Positions 31,262 to 42,270 of a stretch of 64,000 nucleotides of DNA are shown here, piece after piece. Under the pieces are notes generated by a model. That model was not told the origin of the DNA, did not search any database, and worked only from the letters and a program-made list of their open reading frames with translations. Location of the stretch: contig CM057476.1 of assembly GCA_030035585.1 (NCBI GenBank), positions 3,187,001-3,251,000 on the forward strand, given 5' to 3'. The position numbers and the translations under genes were made by a program. This stretch comes from Dugong dugon (Eukaryota; Chordata; Mammalia; Sirenia; Dugongidae). Each line of letters starts with the position of its first letter. Position 1 is the stretch's first letter.

Positions 31262-31890
31262 TAATTATTATTTTTATTGTACTTTAGATGAAGGTTTACA
31301 GAGCAAACTAGTTTCTCATTAAACAATTAATACACATATTGTTTTGTGACATTGGTTGCCAACCCCACGACGTGTCAACACTCTCCCCTTCTCGACCTTG
31401 GGTTCTCTATTACCAGCTTTCCCGTCCCCTCTTGCCTTCTCGTCCTTGCCCCTGGGCTGATGTGCCCCTTTAGTCCTGTTTTGTTTTATGGGCCTGTCTA
31501 ATCTTTGGCTGAAGGGTGAACCTCAGGAGTGACTTCATGACTGAGCTAAAAGGGTGTCCAAGGGCCATACTCTTGGGATTTCTCCAGTCTCTGTCAGGCC
31601 AGTAAGTCTGGCCTTTTTTTGTGAGTTAGCATTTTGTTCTATGTTTTTATCCAGCTCTGTCTGGGACCCTCTGTTGTGATCCCAGTCAGAGCAGTCAGTG
31701 GTGGTAGCCGGGCACCATCTAGCTGTACTGGACTCAGTCTGGTGGAGGCCGTGGTAGCTGTGGTCCATTAGTCCTTTGGACTAATCTTTCCCTTGTATCT
31801 GGTTCTCTTAATTCTCCCTTGCTCACGAAGGGGTGAGACCAGTGGAGTATCTTTGATGGCCGCTCACAAGCTTTTAAGACCCCAGATGCT
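31262..31890 (-). mobile_element. L1 LINE 3'UTR, minus strand
   Basis: Reverse-complement counterpart of the L1 3'UTR at 13.8-14.4 kb, colinear for about 600 bp. It starts 'ttattgtactttagatgaag' and passes 'gtctgggaccctctgttgtg' to 'tcacgaaggggtgagaccag'. Truncated near 31.89 kb. Confidence 0.92.
31535..31768 (-). other. Open frame inside the L1 3'UTR (second copy)
   Basis: 77-codon frame beginning MDHSYHGLHQTESST and ending TPLLAQS-like after PRVWPLDTLL. Parallel to the frame at 13919-14143. Not claimed as translated. Confidence 0.4.
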
Positions 31891-32649
31891 GAGATGGCAG
31901 ATTTTTTTTGGTCCTTGCATTTTTATTTTTCCTCTTCCCTGTCCACTCCTCTTTGGTGCTAAGAGGCTTTAACGATGAGAAAATAACCCCAGACCGCATC
32001 CACGACGGGATATATGCTTTTTCATATTTTTTCCCCTAATATGGCCAGAGTTTATTCTTCATCTCTCCTCCCACTTCTCCTGTTAACAGCACGATAATAA
32101 AATATCATTGAAATTGATCAAAAGAAAATGTGGCAGGGGCTTGGAGGACAGGAACGACCTCAATGCATCCAGCATTGGGTTTTGATTTTATTTAACTTTT
32201 TTTTTTTTTTGTCTTTGATGATTTTAGCAGAAGACAGAACGCAGTCAAGGTTCTTTTGAGGCAGCTGTGCAAGCAACCCTCATTTAAAACTGGAGACAAT
32301 GAAAAATTAATCCAAGCCCAGCACAACTAAGTTTTCGTGGAAACAATGAAACCCCTTGAATATTATCATCCTCAGCAGATGTTTGCTGACTGTCTTGAGT
32401 TACCAAACTACCTGTCAGGTTCTACTGCTCTCTCAACAAGCAGCGGCTAGTAAGAGCCCTGTCTCGACGTCACCTGGTCATTAAAAGCTGATGGTATAAA
32501 CGGAAAATGGAAATTGAGCTTTCTTCCTTTCTCTCACTCTCCCTTCCCCCACCTACTCCTTGGGTGGAAAATCTTGTCCTGCTCTTTTCTCTATGCATTC
32601 TGTAGAATGCAAAACATATATATGTATCCTTTGTGGAAGCAGAAACCGA
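31891..32649. other. Apparently single-copy sequence
   Basis: No gene recognised. AT-rich around 32.1-32.4 kb with an 11-13-base T-run. It contains no repeat I can name, so it may include conserved non-coding sequence. Confidence 0.35.
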
Positions 32650-32811
32650 GCCAAACCAAACCCGTTGCCTTCAAGTCAATGCCAACTCATAACGACCCTC
32701 TAGGACAGAGTAGGACTGCCCTATAGGGTTTCCAAGGAGCTGCTCGTGGATTTGAACTGCTAACCTTTCAGTGAGCAGCCAAACTCTTAACCACTGTGCC
32801 ACCAGGGCTCC
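32650..32811 (-). mobile_element. AfroSINE-like SINE, type A
   Basis: Minus-strand copy with 'gagccaaaccaaacccg' tail and 'gtgccaccagggctcc' head. 'tgtggaag/tgtggagg' at the two flanks is a likely target duplication. Confidence 0.94.
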
Positions 32812-32933
32812 TGTGGAGGTAGGGAAAGCACTTTTCTCTTTTTCCCCGTTTACGAGCTCATTGGTGCTTCCAACGTCTGTCTTCATAGGACAGGTAGAGG
32901 AAAACCATATTCGGACCTGCTTTTTGCTATGGA

Positions 32934-33141
32934 AGGAGTCTCTGGGTGGTGCAAACAGTTAACATGCTCGGCTGCTGACTGAAAGGTTGGAGGTTTGAGT
33001 CCACCCAGAGGTGCCTTGGAAGAAAGGCCTGGAGATGTATTTTCTGAAAATTCAGCATTGAAAATCCTATGGAGCACGGTTCTACTCTGACACACAGGCG
33101 GTTGCCATGAGTTGGAGTCGACTCGACTGGGAACTGGTTTT
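32934..33141 (+). mobile_element. AfroSINE-like SINE, type B
   Basis: Head 'ggagtctctgggtggtgcaaa', tail 'gttggagtcgactcgactgg'. Well conserved. Confidence 0.95.
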
Positions 33142-33164
33142 AACACTCTTGGGCAAGTTTCTGT

Positions 33165-33338
33165 TTTTCCATTTTTTATTGTTGTAAAATATATATAACA
33201 CATCATTTGCCAAGTTAACATTTTTAATGTGTACAATTTAGTGGCATCAATAAGATTACTTATTTTGAACAACTATCACCAATATCCACTGTCAAATTTT
33301 CCATCACCATAAACAGAAACTCAATAGCTCCTAAATAA
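33165..33338 (-). mobile_element. Old L1 LINE 3' fragment
   Basis: 'ttttattgttgtaaaatata', 'gtgtacaatttagtggcat', 'ccatcaccataaacagaaac': reverse-complement L1M 3' region. Confidence 0.75.
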
Positions 33339-33339
33339 T

Positions 33340-33505
33340 GACTTCGGGCAAGTTTCTTAATCTCTTTGCGCCTCCGTTTCCTCCTGCGTAAAATAGGAAT
33401 AATAATAGTACCTGCTTCGTAGGGATCTTTAGTATTAAGCATGTAAATATGTATAAAGCACTTAGAATAGTGCCCGGAACGTGGCAAGCACAGTGTAAGT
33501 ACCTG
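33340..33505 (+). mobile_element. MIR SINE
   Basis: MIR core and 3' part: 'gggcaagtttcttaatctct', 'gtttcctcctgcgtaaaata', 'cacttagaatagtgcccgga'. Confidence 0.85.
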
Positions 33506-33931
33506 CTATGATTTTGTGTTTGGAATGTGTTTTGGCATGCTATGTTGCATGGAGTGTTGTAAATCACCGAAAATCCTTTATAGAAAAAGGTGCAAGCACA
33601 AACAATAAAGTTGTTAGAGTGGAGCCAGAAGGAGGACGTATCCTTGCTGCCACGCACATCTACAGTTTGTTCTTTTTTTTCAATTCCTGTATGCCTGGGC
33701 TGCCTCCTTCTCGTGGGAACCCCTGCCTTCCATGAGCTGTTAAAGGAAAGGTCTTGTGCATCATTCAAGTGCCTTGGAAAGTCATTTGGGCTGTGATTGC
33801 AAGAGCGCTGCTTTCTCGCTGATTACAAGATGACATTATTATGAGACGTTTTGGAAAGGAAGTGAAGCAACCACACCGTCTACTAAATGCTCCTCCAGCA
33901 TCACTTATTCCCCAAATGACACACCTCTTCT
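33506..33931. other. No recognisable gene or repeat
   Basis: Single-copy-looking sequence with small overlapping frames. Confidence 0.4.
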
Positions 33932-33938
33932 GAACCAT

Positions 33939-34100
33939 AGAGCCGTGGTGGTGCAGTGATTAAGAGCTCAGCTGCCCACCAAAAGGTTGGCAGTTTGAAT
34001 CCACCAGCTGCTCCTTGGAAACCCTATGCGGCAGTTCTGCTCTGTCCTATAGGGTTGCTATGAGTTGGAATCGACTGGATGGCAGCAGTTTTATTTTCCA
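33939..34100 (+). mobile_element. AfroSINE-like SINE, type A (short form)
   Basis: Flanked by 'gaaccat' at 33932-33938 and 34101-34107. Head 'gagccgtggtggtgcagtga', tail 'gttggaatcgactggatggc'. It lacks the 'aagattacagcc' block, as do several type A copies here. Confidence 0.95.
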
Positions 34101-34107
34101 GAACCAT

Positions 34108-34887
34108 GGGCTCAATGGAGGGCACCAGCACAAGATGCCTTTGTGACCCTTGCCTCTGGAAGGACTGTGGAATGGACATCGGGTCCCCATTCTTGTGGTG
34201 CAGGGGTCCTCTCATCCCTACTTCTCAGTCTACGTGGCCATGGGGCTCTGGGTGCAGCACATGACACAGGCTTAGCCAATCAAAGCACAGCCCATCCACC
34301 AGGGCACCATGTTGGTTCAGAGATGGGCTTTAGCCCAGGACCTTGATGTTGGAAGGGACCTACAGCCCTGTAACAGAGCTTCTCTCTGCCCTACTGGACT
34401 GGAACTACGGAGGTCATGAGGTTTGGGGCTGATATGGCCCCCAGGCCACCATGTGAAGCAATGGAGGAGAGCAGAGAGAAACCAGAGCTACTTAAAGAAA
34501 GGGAGACCACTTTCTGGTGATGCAATTTGAACTACCAAATCCCCTTGGGTGGAATTCAGCATTACCCTGGTCTTCTGTTCTGTTTCATTTTTTCTTTCCC
34601 AATCCAGTTTGGGTTGGCTTTCCTTCCTTTTGCATTGAAAGAGTCACTTTTGACAAAGACAGGTCTGGGTGGGGCACTCCCAAAGGAGGCATTGCAATGT
34701 TCTGCTTTGTGGAAGGGGTCTTAGAAACTACCATGCTAGGTTGGCTTGATTTGGGATTGGGCCTGGATGTCTTCTGAGGGGCCAATAAGCTGCATTTGCT
34801 CTTCGAGAGACACCTCCGTGTGATGCATCTGGCAGTATGTATCTATCTCACTTTTATGGAAGCGAGGGTCCTTGTAACAACGAACAG
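34108..34887. other. No recognisable gene or repeat
   Basis: About 780 bp, single-copy-looking. Plus frames at 34065-34346 and 34517-34777 start in or near the SINE and have no domain features. Confidence 0.4.
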
Positions 34888-35345
34888 CAACAGCAACATA
34901 ACTATAATGCTTAACGCTTGCCAGGCACTATCATAAGCACTGTGAATCTCAAAACAACCGTAGGGGCTAGGGTCCCTGGGTGGCACAAGCAGTTTGTGCT
35001 GGACTACTAACCTAAAGGATGATAGTTCAAACCCAACCAGCGGGACCATGAAAGAAAGGCCTGGCAATCTACTTCTGTCAAGATTACAGCCAAGAAAACC
35101 CTATGGAGCACAGTTCTACTCTGTAGCACATGGGGTTGCCACAAGCTAAAATTGGCCAGTGGCATCAGGTTTTATGGGAGCTAGATATTGTTATCAACCC
35201 TACTTCCCAAATGAGAAAACCTAGAGTTAGAGAAGATTACCAACTTGCCAGAGTCCAGCTAGCACATCGAAGTGTTGGAATCTGAGCCCAGCAGTGTTGT
35301 TTCAGAGTCCACACTCTGAACCACTGTGCTATGCTACTCAGATAA
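34888..35345 (-). mobile_element. MIR SINE, split by an AfroSINE
   Basis: Reverse-complement MIR: 'gcttgccaggcactatcata', then after the inserted SINE 'ttccc aaatgagaaaacc', 'tctgagcccagcagtg', 'tctgaaccactgtgctatgc'. Confidence 0.85.
34969..35163 (+). mobile_element. AfroSINE-like SINE, type B, nested in MIR
   Basis: Head 'ggtccctgggtggcacaagc', body 'agaaaggcctggcaatctac', tail degraded. 'gggctag/gggagctag' on the flanks fits a target duplication. Confidence 0.92.
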
Positions 35346-36090
35346 CACGGCGGTGAGGCTGGGAGTGTAACCATGCTGGCGTGCACCCCTTACTCTAGGA
35401 TGGAACGTGCCTTCACAGAGGTCGACCTCAGGGAAGCTGGGCTTCACTCTTCAATCACTCTCGGAAGTCATTTTGTAGGCGTTACATGTCCGCCTGCCAT
35501 ACTCTGGACTGGGGGAAGCAAAAGCGAACCCTAACACTCCTCTATGTTACAGACGCAATCAATACAGGGCTAAAAACAACGTTTACATTTCCAAGTAACG
35601 GCTGAACCAACCCAATGCATTTAAAGAAAACGGGTAAAGAAATAGGTGCGAAAAGTCGATAACTTCCTTAGGAAGACCTCCCCCAAACAATATAAGTTGT
35701 CAGAAATATACACACAAAATGCCAGTCAATTTTCTCTATGTGGGGCCAATGTTTTTATGCATGCAATCTTCTCTAGCAGACTTCTTTAATGTGAAAACCC
35801 AGAATGGAAGGGAATCTGGAAGATCAGAGATGACGATTGATTTTTTTTAAACTTTTCCCTATTTGGATTATATTACATCGCTGACCTTCATGCATATCTT
35901 AGAGGTCAGATTATGGCAGAAGATGCACGTTTTTGAGATTGCAAAGAAGAATCCCCAAAATAATGGTGAATTTCTTGGAAAGAACATAGGATTTGAAGAT
36001 AGAATACCATTTGCTGCCCCTCCCTAAACTACAAGATGGTTTTGGGCTAATTATTTTTAATGACTTTGAATCTTGGTTTCTTTACCTGTG
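35346..36090. other. No recognisable gene or repeat
   Basis: About 750 bp, single-copy-looking, AT-rich in the second half. Confidence 0.4.
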
Positions 36091-36092
36091 AC

Positions 36093-36160
36093 GCTGTTAT
36101 GGATTGAATTGTGTCTCCCCACACACACTCGAGAGGACAGGATTACATAAGGGCATGAAC
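36093..36160 (+). mobile_element. MaLR LTR start fragment
   Basis: 'tgttatggattgaattgtgt' followed by 'ctcccc' is the typical start of a MaLR/MLT1 LTR; the rest is lost. Confidence 0.55.
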
Positions 36161-36394
36161 ACTAGGAGGAAAGCAAGGAGGAGGGGAACACTGGGGGCCA
36201 AAACAACAACTCTGGCTCTGCTGTTCGATTCCTGGAATCATCCCCTTCCGAGCACTCCTCTCTTCCCAGCCTGTGGCGCCATCTTGGTTTTCCTCCAACA
36301 CTCATCCTCTCAAGATTTTCAAAATTCCTACCTGTGGCAGAGGCTACTAGCTGTCCCTTTCTTCTCTTGTGCCCTTCTAGTTTGGCACAAGATT

Positions 36395-36690
36395 AACTAG
36401 GACAAAAGACAACCCTTCCCAGTTTCCCTTACAGCTAGGATGGCCATGTGTCTGTGTCCTGGCCAAGGGATGTAAAGGGAAGTGCAACTTCTGGCTCCTG
36501 CCTTTGAAAGGAAGAGACAGGCTCCACTGGCTAGAATTTACAGGGTTGGTGGTGAGCCATCTGAGATCATGCTAAATACAGCAATGCCTTGGAGCAGTGG
36601 AGCAACAAGTGGGAAGGAGTCTGGGAGCCAGATGCCTTTTCAGAGAAGACCTACTTCACCAACTCAAACCTTCACACAAGAACAAATCAA
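36395..36690 (+). mobile_element. Ancient mammalian LTR-like repeat, degraded
   Basis: 'cccttacagctaggatggcc', 'gtcctggccaagggatgtaa', 'gaaggagtctgggagccaga' match a common old mammalian LTR-like repeat that I cannot name with certainty. Confidence 0.5.
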
Positions 36691-36694
36691 CTTC

Positions 36695-37375
36695 TAGCTT
36701 TGATTTTTATTAACTGTGGTAAAAAATATACATAACGAAACATTTGACAATTCAACCATTTTTGCATGTATAATTCAGTGACATTGATTGCATTCTTCAT
36801 GTTAGGTAACCATTATCACTGCCCTCTTCCGAATTATTCCACCGTCATTAACAAAAACTCCATGGCCCCTAAGCAAAAACTCCCTCTTCCCCCCTCCCTT
36901 CCACCCTTGGTAACCACTAGTAATCTTTGGTTTCTATTGTTGTTGTTGGGTGACGTCAAGTTGGTTCTGACTCAGAGGGATGTTGTGTACAACAGAACCA
37001 AACGCTGCTGGGTCAGGACCATCCTCACAATCGTTGTTATGCTTGAGCCTATTGTTGCAGCCACTGTGTCAATGCATCTTGTTGAAGGTCTTCCTCTTCT
37101 TTGCTGACCCTCTACTTTACCAAGCATGGTGTCCTTCTCCAGGGACTGGTCCCTCCTGGTTTCTATACATTTGCCTATTTCATGTTAAGTGAGATCATAC
37201 AATATTTATCCTTATGTGACTGACTTATTTCGCCCAGCACGATGCTTTCAAGGTTCGTCCGTGTGGTAGCATGTATCAGGACTTCATTTCTCTCTATGGC
37301 TGAGCAATATTCCATTGTGTGCATAGACCACGTTTTGTTCATCTATTCATGTGTTGATGGACATCAACTTCCATC
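36695..37375 (-). mobile_element. Old L1 LINE 3' region, split by RTE
   Basis: 'ttgacaattcaaccattttt', 'ataattcagtgacattga', then after the RTE 'acatttgcctatttcatgtt', 'tatggctgagcaatattcca', 'gtgcatagaccacgttttgt'. Reverse-complement L1M. Confidence 0.88.
36937..37156 (-). mobile_element. RTE LINE 3' fragment nested in L1
   Basis: Reverse-complement RTE 3' end bounded by the perfect 9-bp duplication 'tggtttcta' (36928-36936 and 37157-37165). Confidence 0.96.
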
Positions 37376-38199
37376 TTGCTTGATTAGCGGATTTAGGGGT
37401 CTCTGTAACAGCACTTGATGACCCTTTTATCTTAACCAATCCACGACTGGGTAACCACAGGGGGTTGCCTGCCCAACGAAGAGTCGAGATCCTCAACTGA
37501 AGCTGCCAGGGAAGTATTAAGGTGACTTGCTTTTATCCTTAACTTAAGCTTCAGCACCTCCTCCCAAGGTGGAAAATTAAAGGCATGATGGATGAGGTAT
37601 CTTTGCCATTTAGCTGGCCTAGTTTACATGCTGCTGGAGAGAAAAATACTGCACTTGAGATAGAAGAACCGAGGAATAATAAGGACCATTTATGAAGAAT
37701 TAATGTGATGTTGGAAACAGAAAGAAAAAAAGTTATTAAGTTACCCAGGAAAGGCATGGAGAATAGCCTTACAGAACAAGCTGTCACTACGTCTTTGAAA
37801 AGAGAAGTAAGTGAGGGATCTGGAGGACTAATTTAAAGTTATTAAAATAATCTCTCTGTATTAGCAGACTGTCTCTTTTACACACTGCCTTTTTTTTTTT
37901 TTTAAGTAGTTGTTGCTATGTTTTCTCCCAAACAAAAACCTCCAGTGTTCTGCCAATTTATGGGATTTGGGTGCCATTTCAGGATGTTTGGTGCCAGGTG
38001 GGATGGACGCATGCAAGATGGTAGAGAAGAGCGTAGACAAGGTCCCCAGAGGCCAGAGGGATTTACAACATCTGCTGGGAATACGGGAGAGTCTATGGGG
38101 CTTGGTCTGTTTGGGAGGGATCATGTGCTGAAGCGAGTCCCTGGGGTGTTAGCTGTGCTTGAGTTAGATCCTAATCATGGAGTCTTTATGTGTTACAGA
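37376..38199. other. No recognisable gene or repeat
   Basis: About 820 bp of single-copy-looking sequence with a 14-base T-run near 37.89 kb. Two overlapping plus frames and one minus frame at 37.86-38.2 kb are unsupported. Confidence 0.4.
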
Positions 38200-38325
38200 T
38201 GAAACGTTGACTGGTCTTGCACCATCTTCATGATCACTGCTATGGTGGATTCCATTGCTGTGGCTGTTGTCATTCCATCTCACTGAGAGTTCCCCTCCTT
38301 TTCACTGACCCTCTACTTTACCCCA
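38200..38325 (-). mobile_element. RTE LINE fragment
   Basis: 'ctggtcttgcaccatcttca', 'cattccatctcactgagagt', 'tcactgaccctctactttac': degraded RTE 3' text in reverse complement, directly abutting an L1. Confidence 0.75.
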
Positions 38326-38329
38326 ACCC

Positions 38330-38870
38330 ACAGTTTCCCCTATTAACATCTTGCACATCTGTGCTACATTTGTTACAATTGGTGAACCAATATTGATACA
38401 TTATTACTAACTAAAGTCCATGGTTTACGTTGGGGTTCACTCTTGGTATTGCATAGCTCTGTGGGTTTAGACAAATGCATAATGTCATGTGTCCACCTTT
38501 ACAGTATCATGCAGAATAGTTTCACTGCCCTAAAAATGCCCTGGGCTCCACCGGTTCATCCCTCCTCCACCCAAAATCTCTGACAACCACTGATCTTTGC
38601 ATTGTCTCCATCAGGGCTTTGAACCGGTTCCTCCCAGTTTGACCCCCTGCTGAGAATCTGCATTCTTATAGATCCCCAGGTGATTCTTATGTATACATAG
38701 GAATCACCTGGGGATCTGGTTAAAATGTAGATTCTCATTCAGTATATCTGGGGTGGAAAAAGCACATTCTCAGCAGGGGGTGGAACTGGAATGAACCAGT
38801 TTGAAGCCCTGGTCTCTATAGTTTTGCCCCATACAAGTTTTTCCCATTGATTTGTAGACATTAAAGTAAT
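38330..38870 (-). mobile_element. Old L1 LINE 3' region, split by a palindromic DNA element
   Basis: 'ctattaacatcttgcacatc', 'attactaactaaagtccatg', 'tgacaaccactgatctttgc', then 'ttgccccatacaagtttttc' after the insertion. Reverse-complement L1M-type. Confidence 0.8.
38612..38811 (+). mobile_element. Palindromic non-autonomous hAT element, 200 bp
   Basis: Ends are inverted repeats ('cagggctttgaaccggttc' and 'gaaccagtttgaagccctg', 16 of 19 matching). A second inverted pair lies inside ('ctgctgagaatctgc' and 'cacattctcagcag'), and 'ccccaggtgattc' pairs with 'gaatcacctgggg' near the centre. An 8-bp duplication, 'gtctccat' (38604-38611) and 'gtctctat' (38812-38819), matches hAT integration. The internal text resembles MER5-type elements; exact family not asserted. 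Confidence 0.9.
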
Positions 38871-39134
38871 TAAAAAAAAAAACTTTTACGGTCTTTTGCA
38901 CAAGAACTCAATGAGTGCCTTCTCCCTCTAAATCCTCATTTCCTTATCCCCTCCAGGGTGTGACTCCTTAGTACACAGACCGTTGAAAAGACTTACTGAA
39001 GCATTGGTGTGAAACATCATGCGGTATGAAATACACACAGTGTGACTGTTCACTTACATTTCTATTTTTCAGATACTATGTTTGCCTCCCAGGAGAGCCC
39101 ATAATGGTAATATTTTAATAATAAAACCTCAGAA

Positions 39135-39289
39135 AAAAACCAAACCAAACCGGTAGCCGTCTCATAGGCACCATACAGGACAGAGTAGAACTGCCCCAGA
39201 GGGTTTCCAGCGAGTGCCTGGTGGATCCCAACTGCCGGCCTTTCAGTTAGTAGGCGTAGCTCTTAAGCACTGCACCACCAGGGTTTCTA
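39135..39289 (-). mobile_element. AfroSINE-like SINE, type A
   Basis: Minus-strand short form: 'aaccaaaccaaaccgg' tail, 'caccaccagggtttct' head. 'aacctcag/aagcctcag' flanks it. Confidence 0.92.
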
Positions 39290-39399
39290 AAGCCTCAGGG
39301 GAAACTTAAAAATACACAGGTGAATCGATGTCGACACAGGCTCTCAGTAGGTGATAGCACAGGTGTCCTGTGGCTGGCAGGTCAGGTGTTACGAAGGTG

Positions 39400-39610
39400 C
39401 TGTGTTGTCATTAGGAGCCACCCTCGAGTCTCTTTTCGACTCATAGTGGTTCAATGTGACACAGCAGAGCTGCCACATAGGGTTTTCTAGGCTGTAATGT
39501 TGACGGGAGAGGATCACCAGGTCTTTCTCCTGCGGAGCCGCTGGTGGGTTTGAACCACCAATCTTTTGGTTAGCAGCCGCGTGCTTAAGCACTGGGCCAC
39601 CAGGGCTCCT
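39400..39610 (-). mobile_element. AfroSINE-like SINE, type A (long form)
   Basis: 'ttctaggctgtaatgttgac', 'tggtgggtttgaaccaccaa', head 'gggccaccagggctcc'. 'gaaggtg' on both flanks is a likely duplication. Confidence 0.93.
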
Positions 39611-40402
39611 TGAAGGTGGTGTGCATGACCCTAACTGGGGAGCTGGCTCACTTACAGCATGCACTGCCCACACGGAGTCCCCCGTTAGCTTCAAAGAACA
39701 CCCACGGCTTAAAGAAACACCTAATTTTCGGCATTGCCCCTCAAGGAAGGAATTTGTCAGGGAGTCAGGCTCAGGGTGACCTGAGGGCAAACTTGTTTAT
39801 TAAACAAAGGTGCCACGCTGGACTTGGAGGCAGCCAGGTCAGCTCTGCTCTCCCTCCCCTGGGGCCACCTTCCAGACTTTATGAAATTCTCGCTTAACGG
39901 GTCCCCAGCTACTCAGACTGGCCTGAAGGCCAAGCTTTGCACCCAGACCAGGATGGAGTGGGAGGGGAGGGGGGGTAACGTGGCTGCGAGGACCACAAAC
40001 ATGCTCCGAGCTCACACCGCCTTCTGCGCCCTTCCCAGCCGTCCTGGAGGCCCTTGCCTCACGCCTGGCTCAGGTGAGTTACAGGTCTCTGGCAGAGACG
40101 GGGCTCAGCAGGATGCCAGTGGGTGCATGAACAGAGGTGCAATGGCACAGGTTGTTAGCTGATTTTGCTGACTGCCGAGAGGCTCAGACACCAAAATAGG
40201 AATCCAGGGACCAGAGACTAAATACGACACAGCTGAGCGTGTGTGTGGCCCCCGCTGCAGCTGTCTGCTGGGCTGAGCGTTTACAGAAGGTTTCAGGACC
40301 ATAAGCCCAGAGAATTTCCAAAGGCTCAGGGCTGTGGGGAGAAAACGCTCTATCTCAACAGCTTTCTTGTTTGACAGTTTTCCTAACAAGTTCTCTCTCC
40401 CA
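39611..40402. other. No recognisable gene; GC-rich single-copy-looking sequence
   Basis: About 790 bp. Plus frames at 39610-39897 and 39824-40162 have no domain; the minus frame 40105-40461 runs through the GT array. Confidence 0.4.
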
Positions 40403-40450
40403 AGTGTGCATGCGTGTGTGTGTGTGTGTGTGCGCGTGTGTGTGTGAGTA
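40403..40450 (+). repeat. (TG)n microsatellite
   Basis: About 48 bp of GT with a few cg/ca steps. Confidence 0.95.
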
Positions 40451-40853
40451 TCCACTATCATCTGTCAGTGATTGGTATTGTGCTGGCCTGCATGTTGCCA
40501 TGATGCTGGAAGCTATGCCATCGGTATTTCAAATACCAGCAGGATCACCCATGATGGACAGGTTTCAGCAGAGCTTCCAGATGAGGCAGACTAGGAAGAA
40601 ATACCTGGTGATTTACTACCAAAAATCAGCCTATGAAAACCTTCTGGATCCCAACAGAACATTGTCTGATATAGTGCTGGAAGGTGAGTCTCCTAGGTTG
40701 GAAGGTGCTCAAAACACACAGTGCCTGCAGTCACGGACTTGAGCATTGCAACCACTTTGAAGATGGCCCAGGGCTGGGCAACGTCTCATTCTGTCCTTCA
40801 GGGGGTTGCCATGAGTTGAAGCAACTCGATGGCGCCAACAACAACATTTGGAG
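40451..40853 (+). mobile_element. AfroSINE-like SINE, type C (long form)
   Basis: Long type C with 'catctgtcagtgattgg', the palindrome 'ggtatttcaaatacc' (40523-40537), 'agcttccagatgaggcagac', and an additional ~110-bp block ('tatagtgctggaaggtgag', 'ttggaaggtgctcaaaac') before the RTE-like tail 'gaagatggcccagg', ending in 'aacaacaac'. The head is lost next to the TG repeat. Confidence 0.9.
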
Positions 40854-41460
40854 TTAGATGTGGAGTGTGTCCTTGGAGTGACTTTGAAGGGATGGGCACT
40901 GCTGGAGATGAGCTGGCTGGGGGTGCAGCCTCCAGACTGTACATCTCTCTGCACCTGTGTGGTGAAAGCTGAGTCTGTTTTAGCACCCCCCACCAGCCCC
41001 CGACTCCCACTTGTGTGGCAGCCCCACCAAGGACTAACCAGCACCACTCCTTCGAAGCTGCTCCCACCTCCCAGATCCCCATGTTATGTGCCAGACCACG
41101 GGGAGGGTGCAGTGCTCTGGAGATGCAGCTCTGGCTCTCACCATCACTAAGCCACTCACCTAACTGCAAAAGCTGGCAAGAGGCCTTCTGAGAACAAGGC
41201 ATAAACCCCTCCTGGGCCCCCCAAATGCTGTCACAGCTCCTAATAGCTCACAAAGTTCTGCTGAGAGGCTCCTGTGGGCAGCCACAAATCATGAAATGGG
41301 AGGGCTCAGCGCCAACAGGACCCTCACACAATTGACTGATCTAACCCTCTTGTTGAAGGAACAATGTCCCCTGCACACTCGTGGGCCAGAGCTGTCTGCT
41401 TGCATTGAAGCAGCCAGAGAGGGCATCCCTGCCACCCACAGCCATGCCATGCATCAGGAA
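40854..41460. other. No recognisable gene or repeat
   Basis: Single-copy-looking sequence with overlapping frames on both strands, none with a domain. Confidence 0.4.
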
Positions 41461-41470
41461 GATCTTAATA

Positions 41471-41690
41471 CGCAGCAGTTGTCATCCACCCCATCTCGTG
41501 GCGACCCCAGGAGTGTCAGAGTAGAAGTGTGCGCCACAGGATTTTTAGAGGGCGATTTTTTCAGAAGTTGATCACCAGGACTTTCTTCCTAATCTGTCAT
41601 AGTCTAACAGCTCCAACATTTGGTTGGACTCGAACCCCCAACCTTTCAGTTAACTGAGAGCATTAACCGTTCCCACCACCCAGGGTCTCT
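41471..41690 (-). mobile_element. AfroSINE-like SINE, type B
   Basis: Minus-strand copy from 'gcagcagttgtcatccaccc' to 'caccacccagggtctc'. 'atcttaat' at 41462-41469 and 41693-41700 is a likely target duplication. Confidence 0.9.
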
Positions 41691-41700
41691 CCATCTTAAT

Positions 41701-42270
41701 GTTGTTATTGTCAGGTGTCATCGAGTTGGTTCTGACTCACAGTGACCCCATGAACAACAGAACGAAAAATTGCCTGGGCCTGTGCCGCCCTCACAATCTT
41801 TGCTACGTTTGAACTCATTGTTGGAGCCACTGTGTCCATCCGTCTCGTTGAGGGTCTTCCTCTTTTTCGCTGACCCTCTATTTGCCAAGGATGAGTTCCT
41901 TCTCCAGGGACTGATCCCTCCTGATAACATGTCCAAAGTATATGAGATGAAGTCTCGCCACCCTTGCTTCTAAGCAGCATTCTGGCTGTACTTCCTCCAG
42001 GACTGATTTGTCCATTCCTCTGGAAGTCCACGGTATATTCAATATTCTTCACCAACCCCACAATTCAAATGCATCAATTCTTCTTCAGTCTTCCTTATTC
42101 ATTGCCCAGCTTTCACATGCATATTAGGCAATTGAAAACACCATGGCTTGAGTCAGGCACACCTTAGTCCTCAGAGTGACATCTTGGCTTTTTAACAATT
42201 TAAAGAAAGCTTTTCAAACCTCCAGCCTTCTGGTTAACTGAGTGCATTAACCATTTGCACCACCCAAGGA
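41701..42270 (-). mobile_element. Possible chimeric insertion: RTE 3' body with a SINE head at its 5' end
   Basis: On the element's strand, 56 bp of a type B SINE head (42215-42270) are joined to 514 bp of RTE 3' end (41701-42214). The unit is bounded by the identical 12-mer 'ctccatcttaat' at 41689-41700 and 42271-42282. That fits one insertion event of a chimeric copy. An alternative is two separate events plus a local duplication. Confidence 0.7.
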
